Origin: Cutibacterium porci
GTDB lineage: Bacteria > Actinomycetota > Actinomycetes > Propionibacteriales > Propionibacteriaceae
Assembly: GCF_009696315.1 (NCBI RefSeq)
Contig: NZ_VUMG01000002.1
Coordinates: 674,562 to 738,561, forward strand
DNA: 64,000 nucleotides
Reading direction: 5' to 3'
The notes under the pieces are model-generated. The model ran no database searches, had not been told where the DNA came from, and saw only the letters and a program-made list of their open reading frames with translations. Numbering within the stretch: position 1 is the first letter of the stretch; every line of letters starts with the position of its first letter. Both the position numbers and the translations under genes were made by a program. Below, one piece after another: positions 48,886 to 59,221 of the stretch.

Positions 48886-49695
48886 GTGGTGATGAGATTC
48901 CTCTCCACAAAACGGCACAGCCGGGCAGCCAAACCTGTGCTGTTGCTGCTGGCCTTGGTTCTGGTGGGGTGTGTGTACGCCTTCGTCAGTCCTTCAGCCT
49001 CGAGTCAGGCGGATACGAATGCGTCGACCCAGGTGGCTCAAGGCAAGGAAATCTTCCAACAGAACTGCTCCTCGTGCCACGGGCTCAACGGCGAGGGTAC
49101 AACTCAAGGCCCGTCTTTGGCTGGTGTGGGCGCGGCTGCGGTTGACTTCCAAATGGGTACTGGTCGCATGCCGATGGCACGTCCCGAGGCTCAGGCACCG
49201 TCGAAGAGGACGAAATTCACTGACGAAGAGACTGCGGCAGTCGGCGCATACGTCGCTTCTCTCGCCCCGGGGCCGGACGTGCCCTCCTCTGAGAGCCTCA
49301 AAACCTCTAATTTGACGGCTGAGGAACTAGCCAGAGGTGCTGAACTGTTCAAGACCAACTGCTCGGCTTGCCACAACGTTGAGGGCCGTGGCGGTGCACT
49401 CCCTGAAGGTGCTTATGCCCCCTCCCTCATGAAGACTTCCGACAAGCACATTTACGAGGCCATGCGTACTGGTCCACAGCAAATGCCGGTGTTCTCCAAG
49501 TCCGTCATTACCGACCAGGATGCCCGCGAAATCATCGGCTACCTGCAGACTGCTCACGCTGAACCCAACAATGGCGGCTTCGCCCTTGGCGGTATCGGCC
49601 CGGTAACCGAGGGCCTGTTTGGCTGGATCATTGGTATCGGCGGCCTGGTCTTGATTGCTGGATGGCTGGCAAGGAAGGGGGCTCGCGCGAAGTGA
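48886..49695 (+). CDS. qcrC: Cytochrome bc1 complex di-heme cytochrome c subunit
   Basis: Two CxxCH heme c motifs are visible, CSSCHG near residue 60 and CSACHN near 160, each in a cytochrome c fold. Hydrophobic segments at the N-terminus and near the C-terminus (GWIIGIGGLVLIAGWL) anchor it. The di-heme form lets actinobacteria pass electrons to aa3 oxidase without soluble cytochrome c. About 269 residues; the start may be GTG 48880, 48886 or 48889 or ATG 48892, after AGAAAGG. The end overlaps qcrA (GTGA). Confidence 0.94.
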   Translation: MVMRFLSTKRHSRAAKPVLLLLALVLVGCVYAFVSPSASSQADTNASTQVAQGKEIFQQNCSSCHGLNGEGTTQGPSLAGVGAAAVDFQMGTGRMPMARPEAQAPSKRTKFTDEETAAVGAYVASLAPGPDVPSSESLKTSNLTAEELARGAELFKTNCSACHNVEGRGGALPEGAYAPSLMKTSDKHIYEAMRTGPQQMPVFSKSVITDQDAREIIGYLQTAHAEPNNGGFALGGIGPVTEGLFGWIIGIGGLVLIAGWLARKGARAK

Positions 49696-50744
49696 GCGAT
49701 AAATACACCGAACGCAACGACTTACCGGTCGAAAACCCGGGGGTCGAACCCCACGTTGAGCGTTATACCGACGCCGACCCGAAAGCTGGGAACCGGGCGT
49801 ACCGACAGATCCTGACCCTCCTCGGTCTAGTTCCAGTTCTCGCTATTGCCTTCGTCGTCATGTACTTCGCTGTGCCCCGCGAGGCGACCGTCGAAATTGG
49901 CCCGCTATACATGAATGCTTCCACCTTCGCACTCGGGTTGTGCGCGGGCCTCGCGGTGCTATTCATCGGCATTGCGTGCATCCATTGGGCTAAGCAAATC
50001 ATGGGTGATGAAGAGATCATCCAAGAGCGGCACCCGGTCAATTCCGATGCCGCTGATCGCGAAGAGTTCGCCAAGCAGTGGCGTATCAACGCCGAACAGT
50101 CTGGACTATCCCGACGCAAACTCATCGGTGGAGCTCTTGGCGGTGCCATCGGCATCATGGCCCTACCGGCTATCGTCACGCTTGCTGATCTGGGCCCCAA
50201 ACCTGGACCGGGCACCCGTCGGGCGACAATCGAACGGACTATTTGGGCTGAAGGTGTGCGGCTCGTCAACGACATCACCTTCCAGCCCATCAAGGCCTCT
50301 GACCTTGAGATCGGCCAACTCGTCAATGCTGAACCGGAAAACCTCAAGAATCTTGAGGGGGTTGAGTTCCAGCGCGCGAAAGCCAAAGCCGCCATCCTCA
50401 TCGTCCGGATGGATCCTGACTCCATCAAGATCCCCGAGTCTCGGAAAGATTGGCAGGTCGGCGGTATTTTGTCGTATTCCAAGATCTGCACCCACGTCGG
50501 CTGCCCCGTCAACCTCTGGGAACAACAGACCCACCATCTGCTGTGCCCCTGCCATCAGTCGACCTTCGACCTAGGTGACTCCGGTGCTGTCGTCTTTGGC
50601 CCTGCCGGACGCTCATTACCCCAGCTACCCATCACTGTCGACGACAAGGGCTACCTGGTCGCTCGAAGCGACTTCACCGTTCCGGTGGGCCCGTCCTACT
50701 TTGAACGAGATTCTCGTCACGACTACAAGAAGGGTGACAACTGA
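49692..50744 (+). CDS. qcrA: Cytochrome bc1 complex Rieske iron-sulfur subunit
   Basis: About 350 residues from the GTG at 49692 overlapping the qcrC stop. Three hydrophobic segments are seen (near 40-60, 75-100 and 140-160), as in actinobacterial QcrA, rather than the single helix of other bacteria. The Rieske cluster motifs CTHVGC and CPCHQS lie near residues 265 and 283. It passes electrons from menaquinol to QcrC. The qcrB start shares the last base of its stop codon (TGATG). Confidence 0.95.
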   Translation: MSDKYTERNDLPVENPGVEPHVERYTDADPKAGNRAYRQILTLLGLVPVLAIAFVVMYFAVPREATVEIGPLYMNASTFALGLCAGLAVLFIGIACIHWAKQIMGDEEIIQERHPVNSDAADREEFAKQWRINAEQSGLSRRKLIGGALGGAIGIMALPAIVTLADLGPKPGPGTRRATIERTIWAEGVRLVNDITFQPIKASDLEIGQLVNAEPENLKNLEGVEFQRAKAKAAILIVRMDPDSIKIPESRKDWQVGGILSYSKICTHVGCPVNLWEQQTHHLLCPCHQSTFDLGDSGAVVFGPAGRSLPQLPITVDDKGYLVARSDFTVPVGPSYFERDSRHDYKKGDN

Positions 50745-52423
50745 TGGCCCGGCCAACTGGCATCGCCGAGGAATCACCTACCCTGCGCACTGCGACTGCT
50801 GATGATAAACCCTCGGGTCGCGGGATGCGGATCGTCAACTGGCACGACGACCGTCTTGGGCTGGCCAAGCTAGGCAAGGAGAACCTACGCAAGGTCTTCC
50901 CTGACCACTGGTCGTTCCTATTGGGCGAGATTGCTCTGTACTCCTTCGTCGTTCTACTGCTCACTGGCGTCTTCCTGACCATCTGGTTCAAGCCGTCCAT
51001 GGCTGAGGTCGATTACAACGGCCCGTACCAGTTACTCAAGGGAACGCCTATGTCGGAGGCCTTCGCCTCCACGCTAGATCTCTCCTTTGAGGTCCGTGGC
51101 GGCCTGTTGATCCGTCAGATCCACCACTGGGCAGCCATTCTGTTCGTCGCAGCGGCCACCGTGCACATGCTGCGTATCTTTTTCACTGGTGCCTTCCGCA
51201 AGCCACGTGAGATCAACTGGCTCATCGGCCTAGGCCTGTTCATGTTGGCCATGGTCGAAGGCTTCGCCGGTTACTCACTGCCCGATGATCTGCTATCGGG
51301 CACGGGCCTGCGTTTCGCCGATGGCCTCATGCGCGCTATCCCGCTGGTTGGTACCTGGGTTGAGTTCTTCGTCTTTAACGGCGAGTTCCCCGGCACCGCA
51401 ATCGTCCCCCGTCTGTACATGGTGCACATCCTGCTTATCCCGGCGCTGCTGCTAGGTCTGGTGGCCGCCCACCTCGCGCTGGTCGTCTACCACAAGCACA
51501 CCCAGTACCCAGGCCCCGGACGCACCGAGAAGAATGTCGTCGGTTACCCGCTGTTCCCGGTCTACGCGGCTAAGGCCGGTGGCTTTTTCTTCGTGGTCTT
51601 CGGCGTGCTGACCCTCATGGGCACCTTCCTTCAAATCAACCCGGTCTGGAAGTTCGGCCCCTATAACCCTGGCGAGGTCACGGCCGGATCCCAGCCTGAC
51701 TGGTACATGGGCTGGCTTGAGGGCGCTGTCCGTATCACACCGAACTGGGAATGGCACATTGGTCACACCACCTGGAGCTGGAACATCTTCCTTCCAGGCG
51801 TGTGCCTCATGGGCGTGTTGTTCACTTTGCTGGTGGCGTGGCCATTCGTCGAAAAGTGGATCACCGGCGACGAATCCGAACACCACCTGCTCGACCGTCC
51901 GCGCAATGTGCCAACCCGTACCGCGCTCGGCGTCGCCGCTATGAGTTGCTACGCCATGTTCTGGCTTTCGGGAGCCAACGACATTATCGCGACCCACTTC
52001 CACCCCTCGCTGAACTCGATCACGTACTTCATGCGTGGTGCGATCTTCGTCGTCCCAATCATCGCCTACCAGATCACCAAGCGCATCTGTGTAGCCCTAC
52101 AGCGGGCTGACCGTCAGCGTCTCCTCCACGGGTCGCCATCAGGTGAGATTATTCGCGAACCTAGTGGCGAGTTCTCTGAGGCCCACGTACCTATCAGCGA
52201 TGACGAGGCCTGGACTCTCACCCAGCACAAGACTTATCCCGTGCTCACCGCCGGGTCGATCGATGATCGTGGTCGCAAAGTCAGCAAGAGACGTGCTCGC
52301 TGGATGAAGTGGTTCCTTGGTGACAATGTTCCCAAAGTAACCCGCGAGGAATTGGAGGCAGCTCGCCATCACGCCGAGATCGACTCCGATCACTCGGCCA
52401 CCCGGGCAGAGATTACCGACTGA
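50744..52423 (+). CDS. qcrB: Cytochrome bc1 complex cytochrome b subunit
   Basis: A 559-residue cytochrome b with eight or nine helices. The heme-ligating histidines lie in IRQIHHWAA and AAHLALVVYHKH, with the PDWYMGWLEG loop in place of the PEWY motif. The long C-terminal hydrophilic extension of about 120 residues is typical of actinobacterial QcrB. It is followed by a terminator hairpin. Confidence 0.95.
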   Translation: MARPTGIAEESPTLRTATADDKPSGRGMRIVNWHDDRLGLAKLGKENLRKVFPDHWSFLLGEIALYSFVVLLLTGVFLTIWFKPSMAEVDYNGPYQLLKGTPMSEAFASTLDLSFEVRGGLLIRQIHHWAAILFVAAATVHMLRIFFTGAFRKPREINWLIGLGLFMLAMVEGFAGYSLPDDLLSGTGLRFADGLMRAIPLVGTWVEFFVFNGEFPGTAIVPRLYMVHILLIPALLLGLVAAHLALVVYHKHTQYPGPGRTEKNVVGYPLFPVYAAKAGGFFFVVFGVLTLMGTFLQINPVWKFGPYNPGEVTAGSQPDWYMGWLEGAVRITPNWEWHIGHTTWSWNIFLPGVCLMGVLFTLLVAWPFVEKWITGDESEHHLLDRPRNVPTRTALGVAAMSCYAMFWLSGANDIIATHFHPSLNSITYFMRGAIFVVPIIAYQITKRICVALQRADRQRLLHGSPSGEIIREPSGEFSEAHVPISDDEAWTLTQHKTYPVLTAGSIDDRGRKVSKRRARWMKWFLGDNVPKVTREELEAARHHAEIDSDHSATRAEITD

Positions 52424-52445
52424 TCCAGCCCAGACGGAACACGGG

Positions 52446-52476
52446 CGAAGGCCCCCTCAGTATGAGGGGGCCTTCG
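52446..52476. terminator. Terminator hairpin between qcrB and atl
   Basis: A perfect 14-base stem (52446-52459 with 52463-52476) with a 3-base loop, 22 bases after qcrB. Its right arm directly abuts the stop codon of the convergent atl gene, so it can end both transcripts. Confidence 0.82.
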
Positions 52477-52794
52477 TCATACTCGGAGACGTAATAGTTG
52501 CCAGGTATTCTCCCACTCGATGGGATCCGGGGCGTGGTCACGAAGCATTGCTACTCCCCCGCCTAGCCCTTCCTCGTCCCAGTGCTGTCGAGCACGAGCC
52601 ATGAGAGCCGCAGGTAGAGTCCCACGCACACTCGTCACCCGCCACCAATCCACTTCCTGACCCGCACGCGCCATGATTGTGCCGACCCGGCGCGGCGACG
52701 TACCCACCAGCTCAGCGACATCGGAGTAGGACACGACGGTACCGGCAGGTAACGCTTCTACTGCGGCGAGGACGTCATCCACGATCGAGGGCAT
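52477..52794 (-). CDS. Alkyltransferase-like protein (ATL/MGMT family)
   Basis: About 105 residues from the ATG at 52794. A small protein of the MGMT DNA-binding fold: GTVVSYSDVAELVGTSPRRVG contains the helix-turn-helix, and the position of the PCHR cysteine loop is WWRVTSVRG, where Trp replaces the acceptor Cys. Such proteins bind O6-alkylguanine and flag it for repair without dealkylation. The longer open frame would run through the promoter of the divergent guaB1 gene, so it was rejected. Confidence 0.85.
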   Translation of the reverse strand: MPSIVDDVLAAVEALPAGTVVSYSDVAELVGTSPRRVGTIMARAGQEVDWWRVTSVRGTLPAALMARARQHWDEEGLGGGVAMLRDHAPDPIEWENTWQLLRLRV

Positions 52795-52884
52795 AGTTTC
52801 AGTGTGCCGTGTTTTCGGTGGGCTGTGTTTCGGTGTGCCGCGCCCAGCAGAGACATGACCACGACCACGTGGAACAATAGGCCC

Positions 52885-54345
52885 GTGCGTTTTCTCCACG
52901 AGCAGCCAAACTACGATCTGACGTATAACGACGTCTTCATGGCACCGAACCGTTCCTCGGTGGGGTCCCGCATGAACGTTGATCTCACGTCGACAGATGG
53001 GCTTAGCACTCCTTTACCCCTCGTCGTGGCCAATATGACTGCGATTTCCGGACGCCGCATGGCAGAGACCATCGCCAGGCGCGGAGGCATCGCGATCTTG
53101 CCTCAAGACATCCCGGCGGACTTCGTCTCCCGATCTATCCGACGCGTCAAGAATGCTCATACTCGGTTCGACACCCCGGTCACCGTCACTCCGACGACGA
53201 CTGTCGGTGAGGCGATGAGCTTGCTCACCAAGCGCGCCCACGGCGTCGTCCTTGTCGTTGAGGATCATCATCCAGTGGGTCTCGTCTCCCCCGCAGAAGC
53301 TGAAGGCGTAGACCGATTCGCTCAGTGCCACGAGGTCATGACAACCGACCTCACCCTGGTTAGTCCTCAGACGAGCCCAGATGATGTGTTTCAGACCCTT
53401 GCCGAGCGGCACCAAAAGGTTGCGGTAGCCATCGCTGACGACGGCATCCTCGTCGGAATAATGACATCACGTGGCGCCCTGCGTACCGAGATTTATCGTC
53501 CTGCTGTCGATCCGAACGGACACCTGATGATCGGCACCGCGATTGGCATTAATGGTGACGTCGCCGGACGGGCCCGCAACGCCTTGGACTCTGGTTCAGA
53601 CGTACTCGTGATGGATACTGCCCATGGCCATCAGGACCAGATGATCCGCGCTATCGGGATCGCCGACGAGGTCCGCACCGAATTTCATACCAAGACAGGC
53701 CGCAGGGTCCCCATCGTGGCCGGCAATATCGTTACCCGCGGCGGCACGCTCGATCTGTTGGAGGCCGGCGCTGACGTCATTAAGGTCGGCGTCGGGCCAG
53801 GCGCAATGTGCACCACTCGCATGCAGACCGGTGTAGGACGCCCACAGTTTTCAGCGGTACTAGAGTGCGCCGAGGCTGCTGCCGAGGTTAATGGCGCCAT
53901 ATGGGCTGACGGTGGCGTGCGTCACCCCCGCGATGTTGCTCTTGCCCTTGCTGCTGGTGCCGGATCGGTCATGATTGGCTCGTGGTTCGCAGGCACCCAC
54001 GAATCGACCGGGGCCATGCTTATCGACCACGACGGTCGGATGTATAAAGAGTCCTTCGGCATGGCGTCGGCTCGCGCCGTGCGTCACCGCACCCGTGAAC
54101 GCCGCGCCTTCGAGCGAGCCCGCGCCGCCCTCTTTGAGGAGGGCATCTCTCAGTCCAAGATGTACCTGGACCCGCAGCGCCCTGGCGTCGAGGACCTTGT
54201 CGATTTCATCACCTCCGGGGTACGTTCCTCATGCACCTACGCCGGGGCAGCTAATCTCAAGGAATTTCATGAAAAAGCTGTGATTGGCGTGCAATCCCCC
54301 TCTGGGTACGAGGAGGGTCGCCCGCTGCAGCGCAGCTGGACATGA
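52885..54345 (+). CDS. guaB1: GuaB1 family IMP dehydrogenase-related protein (probable GMP reductase)
   Basis: About 486 residues from a GTG near 52885, where [17 protein letters not shown] resembles the usual GuaB1 beginning. A CBS pair covers about residues 95-210. The TIM-barrel active-site loop [17 protein letters not shown] contains the catalytic cysteine. Mycobacterial GuaB1 is reported to be a GMP reductase rather than an IMP dehydrogenase, so the same is inferred. An ATG at 52855 is an alternative start. The C-terminus is arginine/serine-rich. Confidence 0.85.
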   Translation: MRFLHEQPNYDLTYNDVFMAPNRSSVGSRMNVDLTSTDGLSTPLPLVVANMTAISGRRMAETIARRGGIAILPQDIPADFVSRSIRRVKNAHTRFDTPVTVTPTTTVGEAMSLLTKRAHGVVLVVEDHHPVGLVSPAEAEGVDRFAQCHEVMTTDLTLVSPQTSPDDVFQTLAERHQKVAVAIADDGILVGIMTSRGALRTEIYRPAVDPNGHLMIGTAIGINGDVAGRARNALDSGSDVLVMDTAHGHQDQMIRAIGIADEVRTEFHTKTGRRVPIVAGNIVTRGGTLDLLEAGADVIKVGVGPGAMCTTRMQTGVGRPQFSAVLECAEAAAEVNGAIWADGGVRHPRDVALALAAGAGSVMIGSWFAGTHESTGAMLIDHDGRMYKESFGMASARAVRHRTRERRAFERARAALFEEGISQSKMYLDPQRPGVEDLVDFITSGVRSSCTYAGAANLKEFHEKAVIGVQSPSGYEEGRPLQRSWT

Positions 54346-54410
54346 GCTCGTGGCGAACGCGTCCATACATCACCCTTAGTGCAGGCCAATCGAGTCCTAT
54401 GGTGGCTTTC

Positions 54411-55067
54411 ATGACATCGCATAGGATTCTCGTGATTGGAGGCCACGGACACGTGGCCAAACACTTGACTCAGCTTGCATCCTCGCAGGGGCGTGAAGTT
54501 GACTCGGTCATCCGCCGCGACGACCAGGCAGCTGACGTCACATCGTGGGGAGGCCACCCGGTTATCGCGGACGTCACGACCTTAGGCGCGGCACAATGGG
54601 ACGACCTCATTCAAGGCCACGACGCCGTGGTGTGGTCAGCGGGAGCCGGCGGTAAAGGCGGACCAGAAGATACCTACGCTGTCGACCGCGACGCATGTAA
54701 TGCCCTCGTTGACGCTATTGGACGGTCGTCTCATCACCCGCGTTTTGTGCTTGTGTCCTGGTGTGGCAGCCCGGATCACGGCGTGCCAGCCGACGACTCC
54801 TTCTTCCCCTATGCCGACGCCAAAGCGGATGCTGACCGTCACACCATGGACTCCTCGATTCGCTGGACTATCCTTGGGCCGGTAACGCTAAGCCATGATC
54901 CGGCATCAGGTGTACGCATCCTCGGCGATAATGACGATTACAGCGGCACCACGGTTTCGCGCGAAACCGTGGCACAGGCTGCTCTGGCAAGCCTTGATGA
55001 TGACGCCACAGTGGGCAAGTTCATTCGTTTCAGTGACGGATCTGTGCCCATTGCTGAAGCGTTCTGA
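54411..55067 (+). CDS. NAD(P)-binding short-chain dehydrogenase-like protein (YwnB type)
   Basis: About 218 residues from the ATG at 54411. The dinucleotide-binding ILVIGGHGHVAKHL (GxxGxxG) is at the N-terminus, then VVWSAGAGGKGG and a PYADAKADAD segment. It belongs to the atypical SDR group of NAD(P)H-binding proteins. The substrate is unknown. It follows guaB1 by 65 bases and converges on the cta operon. Confidence 0.82.
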   Translation: MTSHRILVIGGHGHVAKHLTQLASSQGREVDSVIRRDDQAADVTSWGGHPVIADVTTLGAAQWDDLIQGHDAVVWSAGAGGKGGPEDTYAVDRDACNALVDAIGRSSHHPRFVLVSWCGSPDHGVPADDSFFPYADAKADADRHTMDSSIRWTILGPVTLSHDPASGVRILGDNDDYSGTTVSRETVAQAALASLDDDATVGKFIRFSDGSVPIAEAF

Positions 55068-55158
55068 CCCCCGGTACGTGCCGTCCTGGCGGGCAGACCC
55101 GGAGATGACGACCTGGTCCTGAGCCTGGCACAAGGGTACGAAGGTACGCACCGTGCCG

Positions 55159-55203
55159 AAAAAAGACTACTCGCCGCCGCAGATCAGAATGCGGCGGCGA
55201 GTA
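55159..55203 (-). terminator. Rho-independent terminator of the ctaC-ctaD-ctaF operon
   Basis: A 13-base stem (55168-55180 with 55191-55203) with a 10-base loop. In the minus-strand transcript it is followed after 3 bases by six U residues. This is the clearest intrinsic terminator of the window. Confidence 0.88.
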
Positions 55204-55207
55204 CTCG

Positions 55208-55603
55208 TCAGTGAGCGTAATCCCCGCGGTAATACTCAAATGCCCAGCCCGACGCAGCCCAGATGCCGATGCCGATGCCCAGCAGCGAGATCCACCACCC
55301 GAAGATCGGGCCGAGGCAGATGATGGCGACCACGAGTGCGCACCAGAACGGCCAGATACTTTGCGGCGGAAAGAATCCGATCGGCCCGGCACCGTCGATA
55401 ACCTCGGCGTCCTTCTCGTCAGAAGGACGCGGGTTGATCTTCTTGGAGACGACCTGAACGTAGAAGAACACCATGAGAGCCATCGCTCCGGACAGCCCCA
55501 ACGCCCACGTTCCGGCAACCTCATGGGCGGAGAACCAGTACACCGGGGTCATGATGATGTAGAACAGGCCGAGCCCGCCAAATACCCAACGTTCCGGTTT
55601 CAT
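55208..55603 (-). CDS. ctaF: Cytochrome c oxidase subunit IV, actinobacterial type
   Basis: A 131-residue membrane protein with four hydrophobic segments: two in the N-terminal half, two near the C-terminus (ALVVAIICLGPIFGWWISLLG). The RGDYAH end and the IGFFPPQSIWPFWCA segment fit the actinobacterial subunit IV. Its ATG shares a base with the ctaD stop (TGATG). Confidence 0.9.
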   Translation of the reverse strand: MKPERWVFGGLGLFYIIMTPVYWFSAHEVAGTWALGLSGAMALMVFFYVQVVSKKINPRPSDEKDAEVIDGAGPIGFFPPQSIWPFWCALVVAIICLGPIFGWWISLLGIGIGIWAASGWAFEYYRGDYAH

Positions 55604-57324
55604 CAGGCATCCTCCTTGCCGGAGTGGACGAGTTCACGCGGATTCGCATCCTCGACGTCGGGGGCCAAAGCAGCCTCCGGATGGTTGATGTCGAAGGCCG
55701 GGGATGTCGACCGCACGCGGATCATCTTCGTGAAGTTATGGGCAGGCGGCGGGCACGAGGTAGCCCATTCGAGGGTACGGCCCCAGCCCCATGGGTCATC
55801 GACCTCAATATCGGGGTCGTGACGGGTGATCCATACGTTCCATGCGAATGGCAGCATCGAAATAGCGAGCAGGAAAGCACCAAAGGTCGACACCTGGTTG
55901 AGCAGCGTAAAGCCTTCCCAAGCACCGTAGTCAGCGATCCGCCGTTGCATACCTTCGACGCCAAGCCAGTGCTGGACGAGGAAGGTGGTGTGGAAGCCGA
56001 CGAACAGAGTCCAGAAGTGGATCTTGCCCCACGTCTCATTGAGCATGTGCCCAGTGATCTTGGGCCACCAGTAATAGAACCCGGCGAACATCGCGAAGAC
56101 CACGGTGCCAAAGAGCACGTAGTGGAAATGTGCCACCACAAAATACGTATCGGAGACGTTAAAATCCATCGGCGGGCTCGCGAGCATGACGCCAGTAAGA
56201 CCACCGAAGAGGAAGGTCGTCAGGAAGCCAATAGCAAAAAGCATCGGCGTGTCGAAGCTCAATGACCCGCCCCACATCGTGCCGATCCAGTTGAAGAACT
56301 TCACGCCGGTGGGAACGGCAATCGTGAACGTCATGAACGAGAAGAACGGCAGCGAGACCGCGCCAGTCACGAACATGTGGTGAGCCCACACAGATACCGA
56401 AAGACCACCGATAGCCAGGGTTGCGAACACCAACCCGACGTAGCCGAACACCGGCTTACGACTGAAGACCGGCAGCACCTCGGTAATAATGCCGAAAAAT
56501 GGCAGCGCGATGACGTACACCTCTGGGTGACCAAAGAACCAGAACAGGTGCTGCCACAAGATCGGGCCACCGTTCGCGGGATCGAAGATATGGGCACCTA
56601 GGGCTCGATCAGCCTCGAGGACAAGCAGCCCTGCGGACAGGACTGGGAAGACGACCAGAACCATAATCGAGGTGATGAGGATATTCCACGAGAAAATCGG
56701 CATCCGGAACATCGTCATACCGGGGGTACGCATAAGAATGATCGTCGTCACAAAGTTGACGGCACCGAGGATGGACGACAGACCGAGGAGGTATAAGCCC
56801 ATCACCCACAGATCCCCGCCAACTCCAGGAGAGTTGATGGCGTCCGACAGCGGTGCGTAAGCAAACCAACCAAAGCTGGCGGCGCCACCGGGGGTAAGGA
56901 AGCCGCTACATGCCATCAGGGAACCAAACAGGTACAGCCAGTACGCAAACTGATTGATGCGCGGGAAAGCGACGTCGGGGGCGCCGATCTGTAGTGGCAT
57001 AAAGTAGTTAGCGAACCCCGAAAACAACGGGGTAGCGAACATCAGCAGCATGATGGTGCCGTGCATCGTGAAGAGCTGGTTGAAGGTCTCCTGGTGCATG
57101 AACTGCATGCCGGGATACGCCAACTCGGCTCGAATGAGCAGGGCGAGAATGCCGCCAAAAGCGAAGAAGAATAGCGACGTACCGAAGTAAAGTCGACCAA
57201 TCTTCTTATGGTCGGTGGTCGTCATGTAGTCCCAGACGAGAGCACCGAAGCTAGTCTTGCGGCGCTCCTGGCGAGTAACCGCAGGAGCTGTGGCAGTCCG
57301 TTGAGCAATGGACGCGCTGGTCAC
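55603..57324 (-). CDS. ctaD: Cytochrome c oxidase subunit I
   Basis: Catalytic subunit of the aa3-type heme-copper oxidase, 573 residues and twelve helices. Conserved features: [12 protein letters not shown] (CuB His and cross-linked Tyr), the HH pair in [10 protein letters not shown], and the heme ligands in [10 protein letters not shown]. It starts with GTG at 57324 overlapping the ctaC stop (GTGA). It forms an operon with ctaC and ctaF. Confidence 0.96.
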   Translation of the reverse strand: MTSASIAQRTATAPAVTRQERRKTSFGALVWDYMTTTDHKKIGRLYFGTSLFFFAFGGILALLIRAELAYPGMQFMHQETFNQLFTMHGTIMLLMFATPLFSGFANYFMPLQIGAPDVAFPRINQFAYWLYLFGSLMACSGFLTPGGAASFGWFAYAPLSDAINSPGVGGDLWVMGLYLLGLSSILGAVNFVTTIILMRTPGMTMFRMPIFSWNILITSIMVLVVFPVLSAGLLVLEADRALGAHIFDPANGGPILWQHLFWFFGHPEVYVIALPFFGIITEVLPVFSRKPVFGYVGLVFATLAIGGLSVSVWAHHMFVTGAVSLPFFSFMTFTIAVPTGVKFFNWIGTMWGGSLSFDTPMLFAIGFLTTFLFGGLTGVMLASPPMDFNVSDTYFVVAHFHYVLFGTVVFAMFAGFYYWWPKITGHMLNETWGKIHFWTLFVGFHTTFLVQHWLGVEGMQRRIADYGAWEGFTLLNQVSTFGAFLLAISMLPFAWNVWITRHDPDIEVDDPWGWGRTLEWATSCPPPAHNFTKMIRVRSTSPAFDINHPEAALAPDVEDANPRELVHSGKEDA

Positions 57325-58229
57325 TTCTTCTCCCCCTCCTTCGATTCGGCGGTAGTGAGGGCAGCAACCGAGTTGGCAGGCTTGATCTCACCGGTGTCAC
57401 CTTGAGCTTTCAGCTTCTGGAGGTGCTTGTTGTAGTCCTCAACCGACACGACATGCACTTTAAAGATCATGTTCGCGTGGTAGGTGCCACACAATTCAGC
57501 GCACTTACCGTCGTAGACACCGATCTTCGTCGGGGTGAGGTCGAACTGGTTCGGATGTCCTGGGATGACGTCCATCTTGAAGTAGAACGCCGGCACCCAG
57601 AATGAGTGAATGACGTCGGCGGAGTTGAGGTGGAAGCGCACTGACTGGTTCACGGGAAGATACAAATCCGGAATCTTCTCAATGGTTCCGACCTCGTGAG
57701 TGACGACACCACCAGCATCGGGATTCTTGGCCTCCATGTAGTTGAAGGTCCACGACCACTTCTGGCCGACAACGTTGACGACGTGCTGAGGTTGAGGATC
57801 CTTATCGAGCACCTTGTTCTCGGTACGGACGGTGTAGAAGAACAGCACGCCGATGACGAGGAAAGGAACAACGGTGTAGAGCACCTCGAGTGGCAAGTGG
57901 TACCGAGACTGACGCGGAATCGCCGGATCGCCGTCCTTACGGCGGAATTTGAAGGCGGCAAATCCTATGAGCCCCCATACGAAAACGCCAATGACAAGCG
58001 CTGCAACCCAAGCACCGATCCACATATTACCCATGTGGACGGCGCGGTCAGACGCTGGATCAACGAGACCGAGACGAGCTGCACGTCCGGGTCCAGTACT
58101 GCCGCAGCCGCTGAGGACCATCACCGCAATCGCTACGGCACAGCCACCACCGACTTTCCGAACACCACGGCTGCGACGTTGGGGCACGCCCCGGCCACGG
58201 TCGTGTCGCCAGCTGAGTCTGCGTTCCAC
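57321..58229 (-). CDS. ctaC: Cytochrome c oxidase subunit II
   Basis: A 302-residue lipoprotein-type subunit. The signal peptide ends in the lipobox LSGC near residue 42; two membrane helices follow (about 70-92 and 115-137). The CuA domain has the ligand pattern [12 protein letters not shown] near residue 240 and His in [11 protein letters not shown]. It accepts electrons from QcrC. The start could be ATG 58229 or a GTG about 20 codons later. Confidence 0.93.
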   Translation of the reverse strand: MERRLSWRHDRGRGVPQRRSRGVRKVGGGCAVAIAVMVLSGCGSTGPGRAARLGLVDPASDRAVHMGNMWIGAWVAALVIGVFVWGLIGFAAFKFRRKDGDPAIPRQSRYHLPLEVLYTVVPFLVIGVLFFYTVRTENKVLDKDPQPQHVVNVVGQKWSWTFNYMEAKNPDAGGVVTHEVGTIEKIPDLYLPVNQSVRFHLNSADVIHSFWVPAFYFKMDVIPGHPNQFDLTPTKIGVYDGKCAELCGTYHANMIFKVHVVSVEDYNKHLQKLKAQGDTGEIKPANSVAALTTAESKEGEKK

Positions 58230-58314
58230 GGCTCACCCTTCCCCACTGCACGCCCGCCCCGACGGTGGGGACAGGTGACTGTTATGTCTGTCACATCGAA
58301 CAATAGCGAAAATA

Positions 58315-58352
58315 AGGCGCTTCGTCCGCCCAGTAGGACTGACGAAACGCCT
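58315..58352 (-). terminator. Terminator between erpA and ctaC
   Basis: A 12-base stem (58315-58326 with 58341-58352, one G-U pair) with a 14-base loop. In the minus-strand transcript UUAUUUU follows. It lies 51 bases after the erpA stop, so it separates erpA from the cta operon. Confidence 0.7.
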
Positions 58353-58403
58353 CAATAACTCCAACGAGCCTGCCCGGACCGATGACCGGCCCTCATACCC
58401 AGC

Positions 58404-58757
58404 TCAGTGGAAGGAATCTCCACACGCACAGGTGCTAGTCGCGTTGGGATTGTCGATAGTGAACCCCTGCTTCTCGATGGTGTCCATGAAATCAATCGTG
58501 GCGCCTGCCAGGTACGGAGCGCTCATGTGGTCGGTCACGACGTTGACGCCGCCGTAGGTCTTAACGATGTCGCCTTCAAGATGACGCTCGTCGAAGAACA
58601 GCTGGTACCGCAGCCCCGAACAACCACCAGGCTGCACAGCCAGGCGCAACGCAAGATCGTCGCGACCCTCCTGATCAAGCAGGGACTTGACCTTTGCGGC
58701 AGCGGCATCGGTCAGAATGATTCCGTCAGTAGTGGGGACGGTAGCAGTATCGGTCAT
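58404..58757 (-). CDS. erpA: Iron-sulfur cluster insertion protein ErpA (HesB/IscA family)
   Basis: A 117-residue A-type Fe-S carrier. The conserved cysteines are present: one in GGCSGLRYQL near residue 47 and two in STCACGDSF near the C-terminus. It starts at the ATG at 58757 after TTGGAG. It is probably needed to mature Fe-S proteins, including the Rieske subunit encoded nearby. Confidence 0.94.
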   Translation of the reverse strand: MTDTATVPTTDGIILTDAAAAKVKSLLDQEGRDDLALRLAVQPGGCSGLRYQLFFDERHLEGDIVKTYGGVNVVTDHMSAPYLAGATIDFMDTIEKQGFTIDNPNATSTCACGDSFH

Positions 58758-58930
58758 GTGGACTCCAAGAACATTTGGTGGACGGTCCCGGGAGGTGACC
58801 CGGGCGGTCGATCCTCACGGATCGGGCGGGTGTGTCGTCCCGTCGCGTGGCCCACTGTATCCACAGCATGCCCTCCACACCGAACGGTTGCGGTTCAGCG
58901 TGCAGCGGAATATGGGCCGCTCGGGCGACA

Positions 58931-59221
58931 TCAGCCAGGGATAAGGCCATCCCCGGCTGGGTTTTCCGATAACCAGACGGAGACTTCTTCGATCGTCGCG
59001 GACACGTCGGGAACGATGAGATCTGAATCGACGATGGTGTCGTCAGCAACTGGAGTACCGACGGCCCGTACGGACGACACCAGCTCGGTCAGCGCTTCGG
59101 TGAGCTCATTCTGTGACCCCGTCTCAATGGCATGCTCAACGCAAGCGTCAATGCGATTGAGATGATCAATTTCGGTGTCTGGCACCTGCCACTGGCCCTC
59201 CCCAACGATACGAATGATCAT
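58931..59221 (-). CDS. PspAA-like domain protein, partner of PspA
   Basis: A 96-residue protein opening with MIIRIVGEGQWQVPDTEIDHLNRID, the PspAA pattern found downstream of PspA in actinobacteria. No membrane segment. Its ATG overlaps the pspA stop (ATGA), which supports a functional pair in membrane-stress response. Confidence 0.82.
   Translation of the reverse strand: MIIRIVGEGQWQVPDTEIDHLNRIDACVEHAIETGSQNELTEALTELVSSVRAVGTPVADDTIVDSDLIVPDVSATIEEVSVWLSENPAGDGLIPG

Noticed and set aside
58726..58950. Open frame of 74 codons between the PspAA-like gene and erpA
   Set aside because: It overlaps the erpA start by 32 bases and the PspAA-like stop by 20, has no properly spaced ribosome-binding site, and its C-terminus reads as antipattern low-complexity sequence.
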